From NCBI RefSeq assembly GCF_029962485.1, contig NZ_CP073638.1, positions 744,001 to 808,000 of the forward strand: DNA of 64,000 nucleotides. The letters run 5' to 3'. Position numbers and translations under genes: made by a program. The notes beneath the pieces were generated by a model. It was given only the letters and a program-made list of their open reading frames with translations. It made no database searches and was not told the DNA's origin. The stretch is from Burkholderia cepacia (GTDB lineage: Bacteria; Pseudomonadota; Gammaproteobacteria; Burkholderiales; Burkholderiaceae). Below, piece after piece: positions 19,058-27,703 of the stretch. The stretch's first letter is position 1. Each line of letters starts with the position of its first letter.

Positions 19058-19678
19058 TTACGACTGCGCACCGCCCTGCGCGGCCGCCGGCAGGTTCAGC
19101 ATGCGCAGCGTTTCGGCCATCGCCCGTTCGAGCGGCTGGCGGTTGCGATGAATCTTTTCCAGCAGCGTCGCGCCCAGCCACAGCTCGTAGAGGATCGCGG
19201 CCGTGTGCGGCGGATCGTCGACCGCACGCAGCGAGCCGTCGGCCAGCCCGGCCTCGATGCCGCCCGCGAGCCGCTCGATGATCTGGCTCGTGCCGCGTCG
19301 AAGCACCGCGCGCATCGCTTCCGACAGGTCCGACACTTCCGCGCCGAGCTTCACCGCGAGGCACTTGCCTTCCGGATCGTCCGCGCATTGCGTGTGCAGC
19401 CAGTTGCCCCAGTACGTCATCAGGCGTTCGGCGCCGGTGCCGGCTTGATGCTTGAGCAGGTTGTCGAGATGCGCGAGATAGCCTTCGAAATACGATTCAA
19501 GCAGCGCTTCGCCGAATGCCTCTTTCGAGCCGAAGTAATGGTAGAACGAGCCCTTCGGGATGCCCGCCGCAGCGAGAATCTCGTTCAGACCGACCGCCGA
19601 AAACCCCTTGTGGAGCATGATCGGCTTCGCGATATTCAGGATGTGCTGGCGAACTTCCGCGCCTGAAGATGCATTCAT
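19058..19678 (-). CDS. TetR/AcrR-family repressor
   Basis: The product is 206 aa. The N-terminal HTH reads ILNIAKPIMLHKGFSAVGLNEILAAAGIPKGSFYHYFGSKEAF, the classic TetR sequence; the C-terminal ligand domain contains a Cys in DDPEGKCLAVKLGAEVSDLSEAMRA typical of repressors of electrophile-detoxifying reductases. ATG 19678 is chosen; a longer frame would begin at a TTG within the leader. Matching operators sit 22 bp upstream of its start and upstream of curA, so autoregulation and control of curA are expected. Confidence 0.92.
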   Translation of the reverse strand: MNASSGAEVRQHILNIAKPIMLHKGFSAVGLNEILAAAGIPKGSFYHYFGSKEAFGEALLESYFEGYLAHLDNLLKHQAGTGAERLMTYWGNWLHTQCADDPEGKCLAVKLGAEVSDLSEAMRAVLRRGTSQIIERLAGGIEAGLADGSLRAVDDPPHTAAILYELWLGATLLEKIHRNRQPLERAMAETLRMLNLPAAAQGGAQS

Positions 19679-19700
19679 GATGGCGTATGGTAGCAACGAT

Positions 19701-19715
19701 TAGACCGGTCGTCTA
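19701..19715. promoter_or_regulatory. TetR autoregulatory operator
   Basis: TAGACCGGTCGTCTA, inverted repeat TAGAC-N5-GTCTA with an inner GACCGGTC palindrome, 22 bp upstream of the repressor start. It pairs with the box at 19003-19017. Confidence 0.87.
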
Positions 19716-19978
19716 GTAACGTCGAACCGGCATGTTGAGCGGCACTTTACCTGATCCCCGCCGGGCGCCCAATGCCTGGCGGGCGCCCCCCCCCTGCACC
19801 ACCGCGCGCGCGGCGTCACACGAGCGACTCGGATTCGTCGCGGGCGTTTCATCGATCTCCCGCTTAAATATGCGCGGCGCATGTGCCGGCGGTCGTGAAC
19901 GAGCAGCCGGCATTGCACACGTGTGCAATGCGCCGGACCGTCGTTGCCTCCTCTCGAACCCGTGACCAGGAACGCCCC

Positions 19979-21550
19979 ATGACCGCCTCGAAACCCGTCC
20001 GTCCGCCCGCGCCGAACCGTCGACGCTTCATCCAGCGCGGCGCCGCGCTGACCCTGTCGCCGCTCGTCGGCACGCTGGCCGCTTGTGGCGGCGACGGCAA
20101 TCCGACCTCCGCGTCGTCGCTTGCCGCGGCCGGTGCCGCGAATGCGTCCGCGCGCAGCTACGGCATCGCCGATCGCTCCATCACGATCAACGTCACCAAT
20201 GCGATCCCGTCGACGACGCTCGCGTTCGGCAATGCGGCGAGCCAGAGCGGCTCGACGCCGCAAGCATCGCAAGCGTTGATTGCGACCGGGCAATCGACGG
20301 CCGTCAGCGCATCGAACAGTTGGGGCGATTGCACCGGGTCGTTCAGCCTCGCCGGCGGCGACGCATCGTTCGCGATCGCGTATACGCATCCGTTCGGCTC
20401 GCAGCCGACCACCGTCAGCGTCACGCCGTCGGCCGGCTACGTGTCGGGCGCCGACGCCGCGACGTTTCCCGGTCACGACTCGGTCGCGAATCTCAACCTG
20501 TATCGCGGCGTCGCGACCGCGAACGGCGCATGGGTCGTCCCGCTCGCGCAGCTTTCGACGCCGCCGGCCAACAACTGCCAGGATTTCGCGAACAGCATGT
20601 TCGGCAGCAACGTGCGCACGGCCGCGGCCATCCAGTCCGCGTACCAGAGCACCGGTTCGCTCGGCTACGTGCCGCCCGCCGACTTCACCGGCGGCCAGCT
20701 TGCGGGCTTCGTCGCGCAATGGGTGCAGCGCTGGCAGAACGGCGCGTCCTACACCGTGCTGCCCGCCGCCGATGCGCAGCTGATCGATGCGCTGAAGCAG
20801 TACGTGTCGAGCGCATCGAACGCCGGCCCGCTGACGATGTGGGTGCCGCAGATCGCGTGGCAGGCCGGTACGGACCCGGCAGTCTTCGCGCTGACGGGCT
20901 ATCGCGCGTTTCCATTCGTCGACGCGCAAGGCAACTGGATCGCGGCGACGTTGTCCGCGTTCCTGACGCTGCTGGCGGCCGGTTCGCACCTCGTCGCGAT
21001 CAGCGCAACGAGCGACCTGCCGGCGGGCGTCACGATGCAGGCGTTCGACAATTTCATGGGTGCGAGCGGGCTGACGACGTCGACGGATATCGGCAACTCG
21101 CACTACGCGTCGCTCCTGAACACGACGGGCCGCTACTACCTGAGCGTCGGCAGCGATTTCGCGCCGGCGAACTGCGGGCTGATCCTGTCGTTCCTGTACG
21201 GGCGCACGGTGAACAACCTGCTCGCGGGCGCCGGCACGTACAACACGTTCATCCAGCTCGAAGGGTGGCAGGCCGGCGGTTCGCGTCACAACGCGGACTA
21301 CGCGACGTATCAACAGACGCTGTGGAACATCTCGACGTATGGTGCGTCCGCGTACAGTGAGAAGCGTGCGACCTCGATCTTCCTCGCGCCGGCCGGCTGG
21401 ACGCCGCAGGTCTACCAGACGACGCGGATGATGCCGTACGTCGGCGCCTATGCGCAGTCGAACGGCACGCCGCAGGGCTGGCTGAATACGTCGCTCGTGA
21501 CGATTCCGGCGGACGCGCCGCCGCTGCCGTCGCGATATGTGACGAGTTGA
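19979..21550 (+). CDS. Tat-exported lipoprotein of unknown function
   Basis: The product is 523 aa. The N-terminus has a twin-arginine motif (NRRRFIQRG, residues 13-21) and a lipobox LAAC with Cys36, so a folded, lipid-anchored periplasmic or surface protein is predicted. A Ser/Ala linker is followed by a beta-rich region (about 55-165: ITINVTNAIPSTTLAFGNA, then GSFSLAGGDASFAIAYTHPF) that loosely recalls aegerolysin-like sandwiches. A longer C-terminal region has no family I recognise. No neighbour explains it. Start chosen at MTASKPVR; the upstream in-frame extension looks non-coding. Confidence 0.75.
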   Translation: MTASKPVRPPAPNRRRFIQRGAALTLSPLVGTLAACGGDGNPTSASSLAAAGAANASARSYGIADRSITINVTNAIPSTTLAFGNAASQSGSTPQASQALIATGQSTAVSASNSWGDCTGSFSLAGGDASFAIAYTHPFGSQPTTVSVTPSAGYVSGADAATFPGHDSVANLNLYRGVATANGAWVVPLAQLSTPPANNCQDFANSMFGSNVRTAAAIQSAYQSTGSLGYVPPADFTGGQLAGFVAQWVQRWQNGASYTVLPAADAQLIDALKQYVSSASNAGPLTMWVPQIAWQAGTDPAVFALTGYRAFPFVDAQGNWIAATLSAFLTLLAAGSHLVAISATSDLPAGVTMQAFDNFMGASGLTTSTDIGNSHYASLLNTTGRYYLSVGSDFAPANCGLILSFLYGRTVNNLLAGAGTYNTFIQLEGWQAGGSRHNADYATYQQTLWNISTYGASAYSEKRATSIFLAPAGWTPQVYQTTRMMPYVGAYAQSNGTPQGWLNTSLVTIPADAPPLPSRYVTS

Positions 21551-21618
21551 GTTGAATCGGGCGGGCTCGCCTCGCGGTGTGCGCCGCTATCGATCGGCGC
21601 GCGCTGGCGGTTTCATCG

Positions 21619-22638
21619 TCAGCGCGGCACTTCGTCGACGCGCTTTCTCGTACGGGCCTTGCGCGCTTCCCGCTGCGTGGCCGGCGCCGTCTTGACGCCG
21701 CGCAGCGGCGGCCGGCGGGCGAGTACCGTCATCTCGCGCCTCAATGCGTCGAGTTCCTTGCCACGTGCCGCATCGGTCGCCTGCGCGCCGTCCAGCTGCC
21801 CCTGAAGCACGCCGCATCGATGCAGCGCATCGCCGAGTTGCGCCTGCAGATCGGCGATGTCCTTCCGGTGTTGCGCATCGCGTTGTTCAGCGCGCGTTGC
21901 CGTCGCGTCGAGTTCCTTTTGCAAACGCGCGGCCGCGAGCCGCTCACGATCGATCTCGTGAAGCGCCCGTTTTTCCGACGCGCGCAGGCGTTCCTCGGCG
22001 CGGCCCGCGTCGTCGCGTAACCGATCGAGCTGGGTCGTGAAATCCGCGCGTGCCTGCGCGAGTGCGCGGTCGCCTTCCGCGTTGTCGGCCTTCAGTCGCT
22101 CGATATCCGCTTGCAGCGCGTGTCGCGATGCTTCGTCGGCCGCCCTCACCTGCTCGAGTTCCTGAATGCGCACCTGCGCGGCCAGCAACGCCGCCGTGCG
22201 TTGCTCCAGCGCGGTTTCGGTGCGGGCCAGCTCGGCCTGCAGCGTCGCGACTTCCGTTTTCGCCGCAACCCGTTCCGCTTCGACTTCCGCGCGCAGCGCG
22301 TCGAGCGCGGCAGCAGCGTCGGTGCTTGACCGATTCCACAGCGCGGCGACCAGTTCGCCGGCTGCCGCCTGGAGATCGGCCGGCAGGTCGGGATGCTCGA
22401 TGCGGACGCGGCTCTTTTCCCGCAGCTCGGCCCAGAACTCGCCGAGGACGGCCGTCGGCGTGCTCATGCTGCCCTTGCGGACGAGCTGATACAGGCGGTT
22501 TGCCGTGGGCGTGATGCCGAAGCGGAAGAACAACAGCGCGCAGGCTTCACGATACAGCTCGCGGGTTTTCGGGAAGTCGGCCTTGAGGCGCTCGATTTCG
22601 GCGGTCAGGCGGGGTTCGTCGGCAGCGAGATCGGACAT
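21619..22638 (-). CDS. KfrA-like DNA-binding coiled-coil protein
   Basis: The product is 339 aa. The first 110 residues match the KfrA N-terminal DNA-binding domain (ELYREACALLFFRFGITPTANRLYQLVRKGSMSTPTAVLGEFW). The rest is an almost unbroken alanine-rich coiled coil (about 130-310), ending in a basic tail (RKARTRKR). KfrA on plasmids binds its own promoter and helps segregation. A chromosomal copy with no partition genes nearby is probably a free-standing regulator or nucleoid-type protein. ATG 22638 is preferred to a longer AT-rich leader reading. An inverted repeat lies between its likely -35 and -10. Confidence 0.85.
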   Translation of the reverse strand: MSDLAADEPRLTAEIERLKADFPKTRELYREACALLFFRFGITPTANRLYQLVRKGSMSTPTAVLGEFWAELREKSRVRIEHPDLPADLQAAAGELVAALWNRSSTDAAAALDALRAEVEAERVAAKTEVATLQAELARTETALEQRTAALLAAQVRIQELEQVRAADEASRHALQADIERLKADNAEGDRALAQARADFTTQLDRLRDDAGRAEERLRASEKRALHEIDRERLAAARLQKELDATATRAEQRDAQHRKDIADLQAQLGDALHRCGVLQGQLDGAQATDAARGKELDALRREMTVLARRPPLRGVKTAPATQREARKARTRKRVDEVPR

Positions 22639-22666
22639 GGCGGGTTTCGTCGGGAATTTAATAAAT

Positions 22667-22694
22667 AATATAACGTAAACCGTTAAATATCCAA
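22667..22694 (-). promoter_or_regulatory. probable kfrA promoter with embedded operator
   Basis: On the minus strand TTGGAT (22689-22694) and TATATT (22667-22672) are spaced 16 bp. The inverted repeat TAACG-N5-CGTTA (22671-22685) lies between them, the usual place for an autorepressor site. KfrA is known to bind repeats in its own promoter. Confidence 0.55.
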
Positions 22695-22714
22695 TCATTC
22701 ACATATCGAAGTTT

Positions 22715-22734
22715 GACATTATTTCTATAATGTC
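22715..22734. repeat. 8 bp perfect inverted repeat in the kfrA-thiolase gap
   Basis: GACATTATttctATAATGTC has perfect 8 bp arms around a 4 bp centre, in an AT-rich part of the divergent gap. It is probably a protein-binding site. It has no T-run to act as a terminator. Confidence 0.65.
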
Positions 22735-22814
22735 GAGATCGTGAGCGGTGAGCGCAAGACACCGAATCGTGCCCCCGTATGCGGCGCCAGGCTGACGCGC
22801 TCGCAATACCCCTG

Positions 22815-22863
22815 TTGACAATATGCATATGCATAGATACCGTTCAACGTATGCATATGCATA
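22815..22863. promoter_or_regulatory. tandem 14 bp palindromes beside a -35 box, upstream of the thiolase
   Basis: TATGCATATGCATA occurs at 22822-22835 and again at 22850-22863, exactly 28 bp apart. A consensus -35 hexamer TTGACA (22815-22820) abuts the first copy. Each palindrome is perfect. The layout suggests a repressor covering the thiolase promoter. No obvious -10 is readable at standard spacing. Confidence 0.65.
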
Positions 22864-23039
22864 AATGCCGTTCGCTCACGTGATTCTGGCGACCCGCGCA
22901 TCGGCTGCAGTCGTGTTGCGCAGCGTCCGCGCCCCTGCCGGCGTTGCGGCGCAATCGAAACGGCGACGCGAAACGCGCGGCGTGCACCGTTTGCGACAGC
23001 TTTGTCCGCGCACCTTGCAACGTGATTCAGGAACGCATC

Positions 23040-24224
23040 ATGAGTACACGCGAAATCGTCATCTGCCATCCCGTCCGGACGCCGATCGGCACGTTCAACG
23101 GCACCCTGAAGGACACCCCGGCCACGGAACTCGGGGCGATCGCCGTGCGCGAAACCTTGCTGCGCAGCGGGCTCGACGGCGCGGCGATCGACACGGTCGT
23201 GCTGGGCAACGTGATCCAGGCCGGCAACAAGATGAACCCGGCCCGGCAAGCCGCCATCGGCGCGGGCTTGCCGGTCAAGGTGCCGGCGCTGACGGTCAAC
23301 CGCGTCTGCGGCTCCGGCGCGCAGGCGGTCGTCAATGCCGCGCAGGAGATCCTGCTGGGTTACGCGAACGCCGCGGTCGCCGGCGGCATGGAAAGCATGG
23401 AGCGCGCGCCGTACCTGCTCGACGGCGCACGCTCGGGCTACCGGATGGGCGACGCGCCGATCCGCGACAGCATGCTGCGTGACGGCCTCGTCGACGCGTT
23501 TTCCGACCAGCATTCGGGGTGGCATACCGAGGATCTCGCGAGCCAGCTCGACATCTCGCGCGACCGCCAGGATCGCTGGGCGCTGCGCTCGCAGCAGCGG
23601 TTTTCCGCCGCGCTGGCGGACGGCAAGTTCGACGCCGAACTCGTGCCGGTCGAGGTCCTGCAGCGCAAGGCGCGCGTCGCGTTTGCGCGCGACGAGACGC
23701 CACGCCCCGACACGACGCTCGAAGCACTCGCGAAACTGAAACCCGCGTTCCGCCCGGACGGCACGATTACCGCAGGCAACGCACCGGGCCTGAACAGCGG
23801 CGCATCGGCGATGCTGGTTGCGGAGCGCGCGTTTGCCAATGCGCACGGCATCGCGCCGAGCGCCCGGCTGGTTGCATTCGGCGTCGCCGCCGTCGAGCCG
23901 GGCATGTTCGGGCTCGGCCCCGTTCCGGCCGTGAAGATCGCGCTCGAACGGGCGGGCTGGAAACTGGCGGACGTCGAACGTTTCGAGATCAACGAAGCGT
24001 TCGCGGTCGTGCCGATCGCGGTGGCGGGCCAGCTCGGGATCGCCGAGGAACTCGTCAACGTCGAAGGCGGCGCGATTGCGCACGGTCATGCGATCGGTGC
24101 GACGGGCGCGGTGCTGACGACACGCCTGATCCATTCGATGCAGCGTGACGGCATCAGGCGTGGCGTCGTGACGTTATGCATCGGCGGCGGCCAGGGTATC
24201 GCGTTGGCCATCGAGACCCTTTGA
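23040..24224 (+). CDS. acetyl-CoA C-acyltransferase (thiolase)
   Basis: The product is 394 aa, full length for a thiolase. Nucleophilic Cys90 lies in NRVCGSGAQAV; the catalytic His lies in GHAIGATGA and the second Cys in CIGGGQGIAL. It catalyses acetoacetyl-CoA or 3-ketoacyl-CoA cleavage or formation. Whether it is biosynthetic (PHB-type) or degradative cannot be told. No other fatty-acid or PHB gene lies next to it. It starts at MSTREIV with AGGAACG upstream; in-frame sequence before that is not thiolase-like. Two tandem palindromes in its promoter suggest repression. Confidence 0.93.
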   Translation: MSTREIVICHPVRTPIGTFNGTLKDTPATELGAIAVRETLLRSGLDGAAIDTVVLGNVIQAGNKMNPARQAAIGAGLPVKVPALTVNRVCGSGAQAVVNAAQEILLGYANAAVAGGMESMERAPYLLDGARSGYRMGDAPIRDSMLRDGLVDAFSDQHSGWHTEDLASQLDISRDRQDRWALRSQQRFSAALADGKFDAELVPVEVLQRKARVAFARDETPRPDTTLEALAKLKPAFRPDGTITAGNAPGLNSGASAMLVAERAFANAHGIAPSARLVAFGVAAVEPGMFGLGPVPAVKIALERAGWKLADVERFEINEAFAVVPIAVAGQLGIAEELVNVEGGAIAHGHAIGATGAVLTTRLIHSMQRDGIRRGVVTLCIGGGQGIALAIETL

Positions 24225-24444
24225 GCGGAAACGGGAATGCCCCGGGCGCAAGCGTCCTCGGTGCCGGTTGCGCTGAACGCGCCGCGGCCGGCACCCTTCG
24301 CCGTTCATGGCATTCGACACGGACGGCTGGCGCGTTTGCTTGCGCATCCCGCGCGGATGCGGCGGTTCCGTCCGTGTCACTGATCTGCCACCGTCGACCG
24401 GTAGCGTTCGGGGCTGACCCACGCTATCGACAGACGAATCCGCC

Positions 24445-25110
24445 ATGCAGCGCACGTCGCGCGCCACCTCCCACGTTTATGCGGCCACGTCCCGCGCCCT
24501 CGCCGTCAGCCTCGCGATCAACCTGCTGCTGCTCGCCGCCGAGACGGCTGCGGCGTGGTCCGCACATTCGTCGGGGCTGCTCGCGGACGTCGCGCATGCG
24601 GCGATCGACCTCGCGGCCGATGCGCTGATCCTCGTCGCGTGCCGGCTCGACGCGCGCTTGCCGCCGGAGCGGCGCCCGACCTACGAACCGCTCGCGCTCG
24701 CGGGCCTCGGCGCACTGCTCGTCGCGACCGGCGCGCAGATGATCTGGCACGCGATGCACCGGTTCGATTCACCGCCCGTCGTGCAGCCGGGTGCGGCGAC
24801 GCTCGCGCTCGTCGCCGTCACGCTCGTCGGCAAGGCCGTGCTTTCGTCCTGGATGCTGCGCAAGGCACGCGAGACGGGTTCCGCGTTGCTCGAGGCGAGC
24901 GGCTGGCATGTACGTACCGATGCGCTGTCGTCGTTGCTGGCGGCGCTTGCAATGAGCGCGGCGCTGGTCGGCTTCGGCCGCCTCGACGACGTGGCCGCGC
25001 TCGCGATCGGCGCGCTCGTGATCCGCACGGGCGTCGGGTTCATCCGGCGCGGTGGTGCGCAATGGCCGGCGCTGGCCGAGTGGGCGAATCGCTCGACGCG
25101 CGGGTCGTAA
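24445..25110 (+). CDS. short CDF-type cation transporter lacking the cytosolic domain
   Basis: The product is 221 aa with about five to six membrane helices (AVSLAINLLLLAAETAAAW, GLGALLVATGAQMIW, TLALVAVTLVGKAVL, LLAALAMSAALVGF). Metal-site residues typical of the cation diffusion facilitator family are present in helix 2 (ADVAHAAIDLAAD) and helix 5 (HVRTDALSS, the HxxxD motif). The usual 80-residue C-terminal domain is missing; the protein ends just after the last helix. Zn, Cd, Co or Fe export is the family role. It is a single gene with its own terminator. Confidence 0.82.
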   Translation: MQRTSRATSHVYAATSRALAVSLAINLLLLAAETAAAWSAHSSGLLADVAHAAIDLAADALILVACRLDARLPPERRPTYEPLALAGLGALLVATGAQMIWHAMHRFDSPPVVQPGAATLALVAVTLVGKAVLSSWMLRKARETGSALLEASGWHVRTDALSSLLAALAMSAALVGFGRLDDVAALAIGALVIRTGVGFIRRGGAQWPALAEWANRSTRGS

Positions 25111-25162
25111 ACGCGGCGGGTATCGCCGAATGTCCGATACGTGCTATCGGCTCGAATGAAGA

Positions 25163-25190
25163 AGAGGCTCGCACGGCGCGAGCCTCTTTT
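25163..25190 (+). terminator. intrinsic terminator of the CDF gene
   Basis: AGAGGCTCGC (25163-25172) and GCGAGCCTCT (25178-25187) pair perfectly around a 5 nt loop, followed by a T-run (25185-25190 region). It lies 53 bp after the CDF stop. Confidence 0.9.
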
Positions 25191-25292
25191 GCATGATGCC
25201 GTCGTCACCGCGCAACACACGATGTGTCGATCGATGCCGATGTATCGCCGGACGATTGCGCCCGCTTCCGATGGGGCGGTATCGGCATCCGC

Positions 25293-26483
25293 CTAGCCGA
25301 GCGGCACGACGCTCCCGAGCAGGATCCGCACGAGCGTCGCCTGCCGCGTGACACCCGTCTTCGAGAAGATCGCGCGCAGGTGCGTGCGTGCCGTGTTCTT
25401 GCTGATCCCCGATTCCTCCGCCGCTTCCTCGAGCGTCAGCCCGTTCGTCAGCAGCAGCGCGAGCGACGTCTCGGCCGGCGTCAGGTCGAACAGCTTGCGG
25501 ATGATTTCCTGCGCACCCTGCGGCTTGCGGTCGGGGTCGCGCAGGAACAGCGTGACGGCCGGCCGCCGCTTGTTGTCTTCCGACCAGTCGGACAGCAGCA
25601 CCGTGCGCACCAACAGCCCGAGGCGCGGCTTGTCGAAGCTGCGCGTGATCGGCATCGCCTCGACGGTCGCCGCGGCCGTGCCGTGGTGGCCCATGACCGC
25701 GTGGCGGATCAGCCGCTTCAGCGTGCGGTTCTCCTGCGCGTCGGTCGCCTCGATCGTGCCGCGCGCAATCGTCAGACCGTTGTTCTGCTTGAGGATCTCG
25801 TCGGCGACGCTGTTCATGTCGATGATCGTGCCGTTCTCGTCGAGCGCGATCGTGCCGACCTGCATCCGGTCGATCGCGTTTGCGTAGATCGATCGTTCGA
25901 CCTCGGCCGAATCGAGCCGCGAATGCAGTTCGATCGCACGTTTCAGGTGCGGCAGCAGCAGCGCGCAGATCGCCTTGTCGCGCGCGGAGAACTGCTTCGA
26001 CGCATGGTTGCGGCACACACGGAACCGGCACTCGACGCCCGACGGCGTGCGCAGGTCGGCGCCGAGGATATAGCGCACGTCCTGTGGCTTCAGGAACTGC
26101 TTGTACAGCTCGCTCGACAGCCAGCCGGTGTCGCCGAACACGTCGTCGACCGTGACCACGCGATCGGCCGGCAAGCCGACGAACGGGTCGAGGGAATAGT
26201 AGTAATCGTTGTAGGCTGCCTGACCGTCGCCCGGGACGACCGGGCCGAACTCCGACGCGTGCACGGACAGCGGCGCGCGGCGATCGCTCGCGGCCGCACG
26301 CAGGATCAGCGTCACGTAGTTCGCCTGCAGCCAGCGACGGACGAGTTCGAGCGCACCGGCCCACGGCGGCGTCTCCAGCGGCCCCTGGTAGATGCGCGCC
26401 ATCAGCTCGCTGAAATCCGCGACGCCGATATCGGCCTCGTCACTTGTTGCCTGGCTCTCTTGCGGAGCCCATCTCGTCTCCAT
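25293..26483 (-). CDS. LuxR-type HTH regulator with PAS-like sensor
   Basis: The product is about 396 aa. The C-terminal 60 residues are a LuxR HTH (LTPAETSLALLLTNGLTLEEAAEESGISKNTARTHLRAIFSKTGV). The centre has a PAS-like stretch (DRMQVGTIALDENGTIIDMNSVADEIL), and the N-terminal 190 residues form an unassigned sensor region. The family is common in Burkholderia; signals are mostly unknown. The start at METRWAPQ is chosen on a GGAG site; MSYGGW at 26510 is an alternative. It is divergent from the esterase gene, a possible target. Confidence 0.85.
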   Translation of the reverse strand: METRWAPQESQATSDEADIGVADFSELMARIYQGPLETPPWAGALELVRRWLQANYVTLILRAAASDRRAPLSVHASEFGPVVPGDGQAAYNDYYYSLDPFVGLPADRVVTVDDVFGDTGWLSSELYKQFLKPQDVRYILGADLRTPSGVECRFRVCRNHASKQFSARDKAICALLLPHLKRAIELHSRLDSAEVERSIYANAIDRMQVGTIALDENGTIIDMNSVADEILKQNNGLTIARGTIEATDAQENRTLKRLIRHAVMGHHGTAAATVEAMPITRSFDKPRLGLLVRTVLLSDWSEDNKRRPAVTLFLRDPDRKPQGAQEIIRKLFDLTPAETSLALLLTNGLTLEEAAEESGISKNTARTHLRAIFSKTGVTRQATLVRILLGSVVPLG

Positions 26484-26764
26484 CAGCACGCTCCATCCTC
26501 CATACGACATATTTCCGGTGCGACCCACCCGCGCCGCCATGATTAAGACGCGTCTAAATTCCGGCGTCATCGGGAGATTCACTGAATGGTGAGAATTCGC
26601 CATCTGCGCTTGCGAACCATCGTCCAATCGGATGATGTGGCGCCCTGCCCGCTGCGCTGGAATGCCCGTCAGGCCGTACCGGCAAGCATCCGGTGCGGAC
26701 TCAGGGAAAACCGCGACACGGGTTTACCTGATTCAGACCGGATTCGATTCAGACAGGAGTTCCC

Positions 26765-27703
26765 ATGCCGCTCGACCCTCAGGCGCAGGCGTTGCTTGCC
26801 GCATTCGCCCAAGCCCCCGCGATCGATTTCGCACAGCTCACCGTTCCCGCCTACCGTGCGAGCCTCGCCGCGGGCGGCGCCTTCGCGCCCGGCGATGCCG
26901 TCGCCGCCGAGGAGGACTGGCAGATTCCCGCATCGGGCCGCCAGTTGTCCGCACGGCTGTATCGGCCCGACGCCGACGGGCCGCTGCCGCTGACCGTGTT
27001 CTTCCATGGCGGCGGCTTCGTGTCGTGCGGCATCGACTCGCACGCGAACCTGTGCCGCAGCCTCGCGCAGCGGGCACGCACGCTCGTGTTGTCGGTCGAC
27101 TACCGGCTCGCGCCCGAGGCGCGCTTCCCGGCTGCCGCGCACGACGCATGCGACGCCGTGCGCTGGGCGGCGGCCAGCGCACGCGATCTCGGCGCGCGCG
27201 ATGGCGCGGTGGCCGTGGCCGGCGACAGCGCGGGCGGCAATCTTGCGGCGGTCGCCGCGTTGCAGTTGCGCGGCTCGGGGATCGCGATCGCGCATCAGTT
27301 GCTGTTGTATCCGGTCGTCGATTGCGCGACCGAGCATCCGTCGTATGAATCGCTCGGCGACGGCTATTTCCTGACGGCCGAGATGATGCGCTGGTTCAAG
27401 CATCACTATTTCGACGACGGCGCCGATCGCGCGTCGCCGCTTGCCAGCCCGCTCGCCGCACCCGACGTCGCGGGCGTCGCGCCGGCGACGATCGTCAGCG
27501 CCGAATTCGATCCGCTGCGCGACGAGGCCGAAGCCTATGCGCTGCGTCTCGCGCAAGCCGGCACACCGGTCACGCTCGTGCGCTGGCCGGGCCAGTTGCA
27601 CGGTTTCGCGAGCATGCTCGGCGCCGTCGACGCGGCCGACCGCGTGCTGACGTTCGGCGCCGCCGCGCTGCGCCGCGCGTTCGACGCCACGGAGGCGCAA
27701 TGA
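26765..27703 (+). CDS. alpha/beta hydrolase, hormone-sensitive-lipase family
   Basis: The product is 312 aa. The oxyanion-hole motif HGGGF, nucleophile Ser in GDSAGGN, catalytic Asp in AEFDPLRDEA and His in GQLHGF are all present, so it should be an active carboxylesterase. It has no signal peptide and is cytoplasmic. Its stop overlaps the next start by ATGA, so it is translationally coupled to a RibB-type protein, an unusual partner. Confidence 0.92.
   Translation: MPLDPQAQALLAAFAQAPAIDFAQLTVPAYRASLAAGGAFAPGDAVAAEEDWQIPASGRQLSARLYRPDADGPLPLTVFFHGGGFVSCGIDSHANLCRSLAQRARTLVLSVDYRLAPEARFPAAAHDACDAVRWAAASARDLGARDGAVAVAGDSAGGNLAAVAALQLRGSGIAIAHQLLLYPVVDCATEHPSYESLGDGYFLTAEMMRWFKHHYFDDGADRASPLASPLAAPDVAGVAPATIVSAEFDPLRDEAEAYALRLAQAGTPVTLVRWPGQLHGFASMLGAVDAADRVLTFGAAALRRAFDATEAQ

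Noticed and set aside
19700..21313. 537-codon frame opposite the Tat lipoprotein
   Set aside because: Arginine-rich antisense reading typical of high-GC DNA, without start signals.
22725..24134. 469-codon frame opposite the thiolase
   Set aside because: Antisense shadow; crosses the palindromic promoter region and has no protein-like segments.
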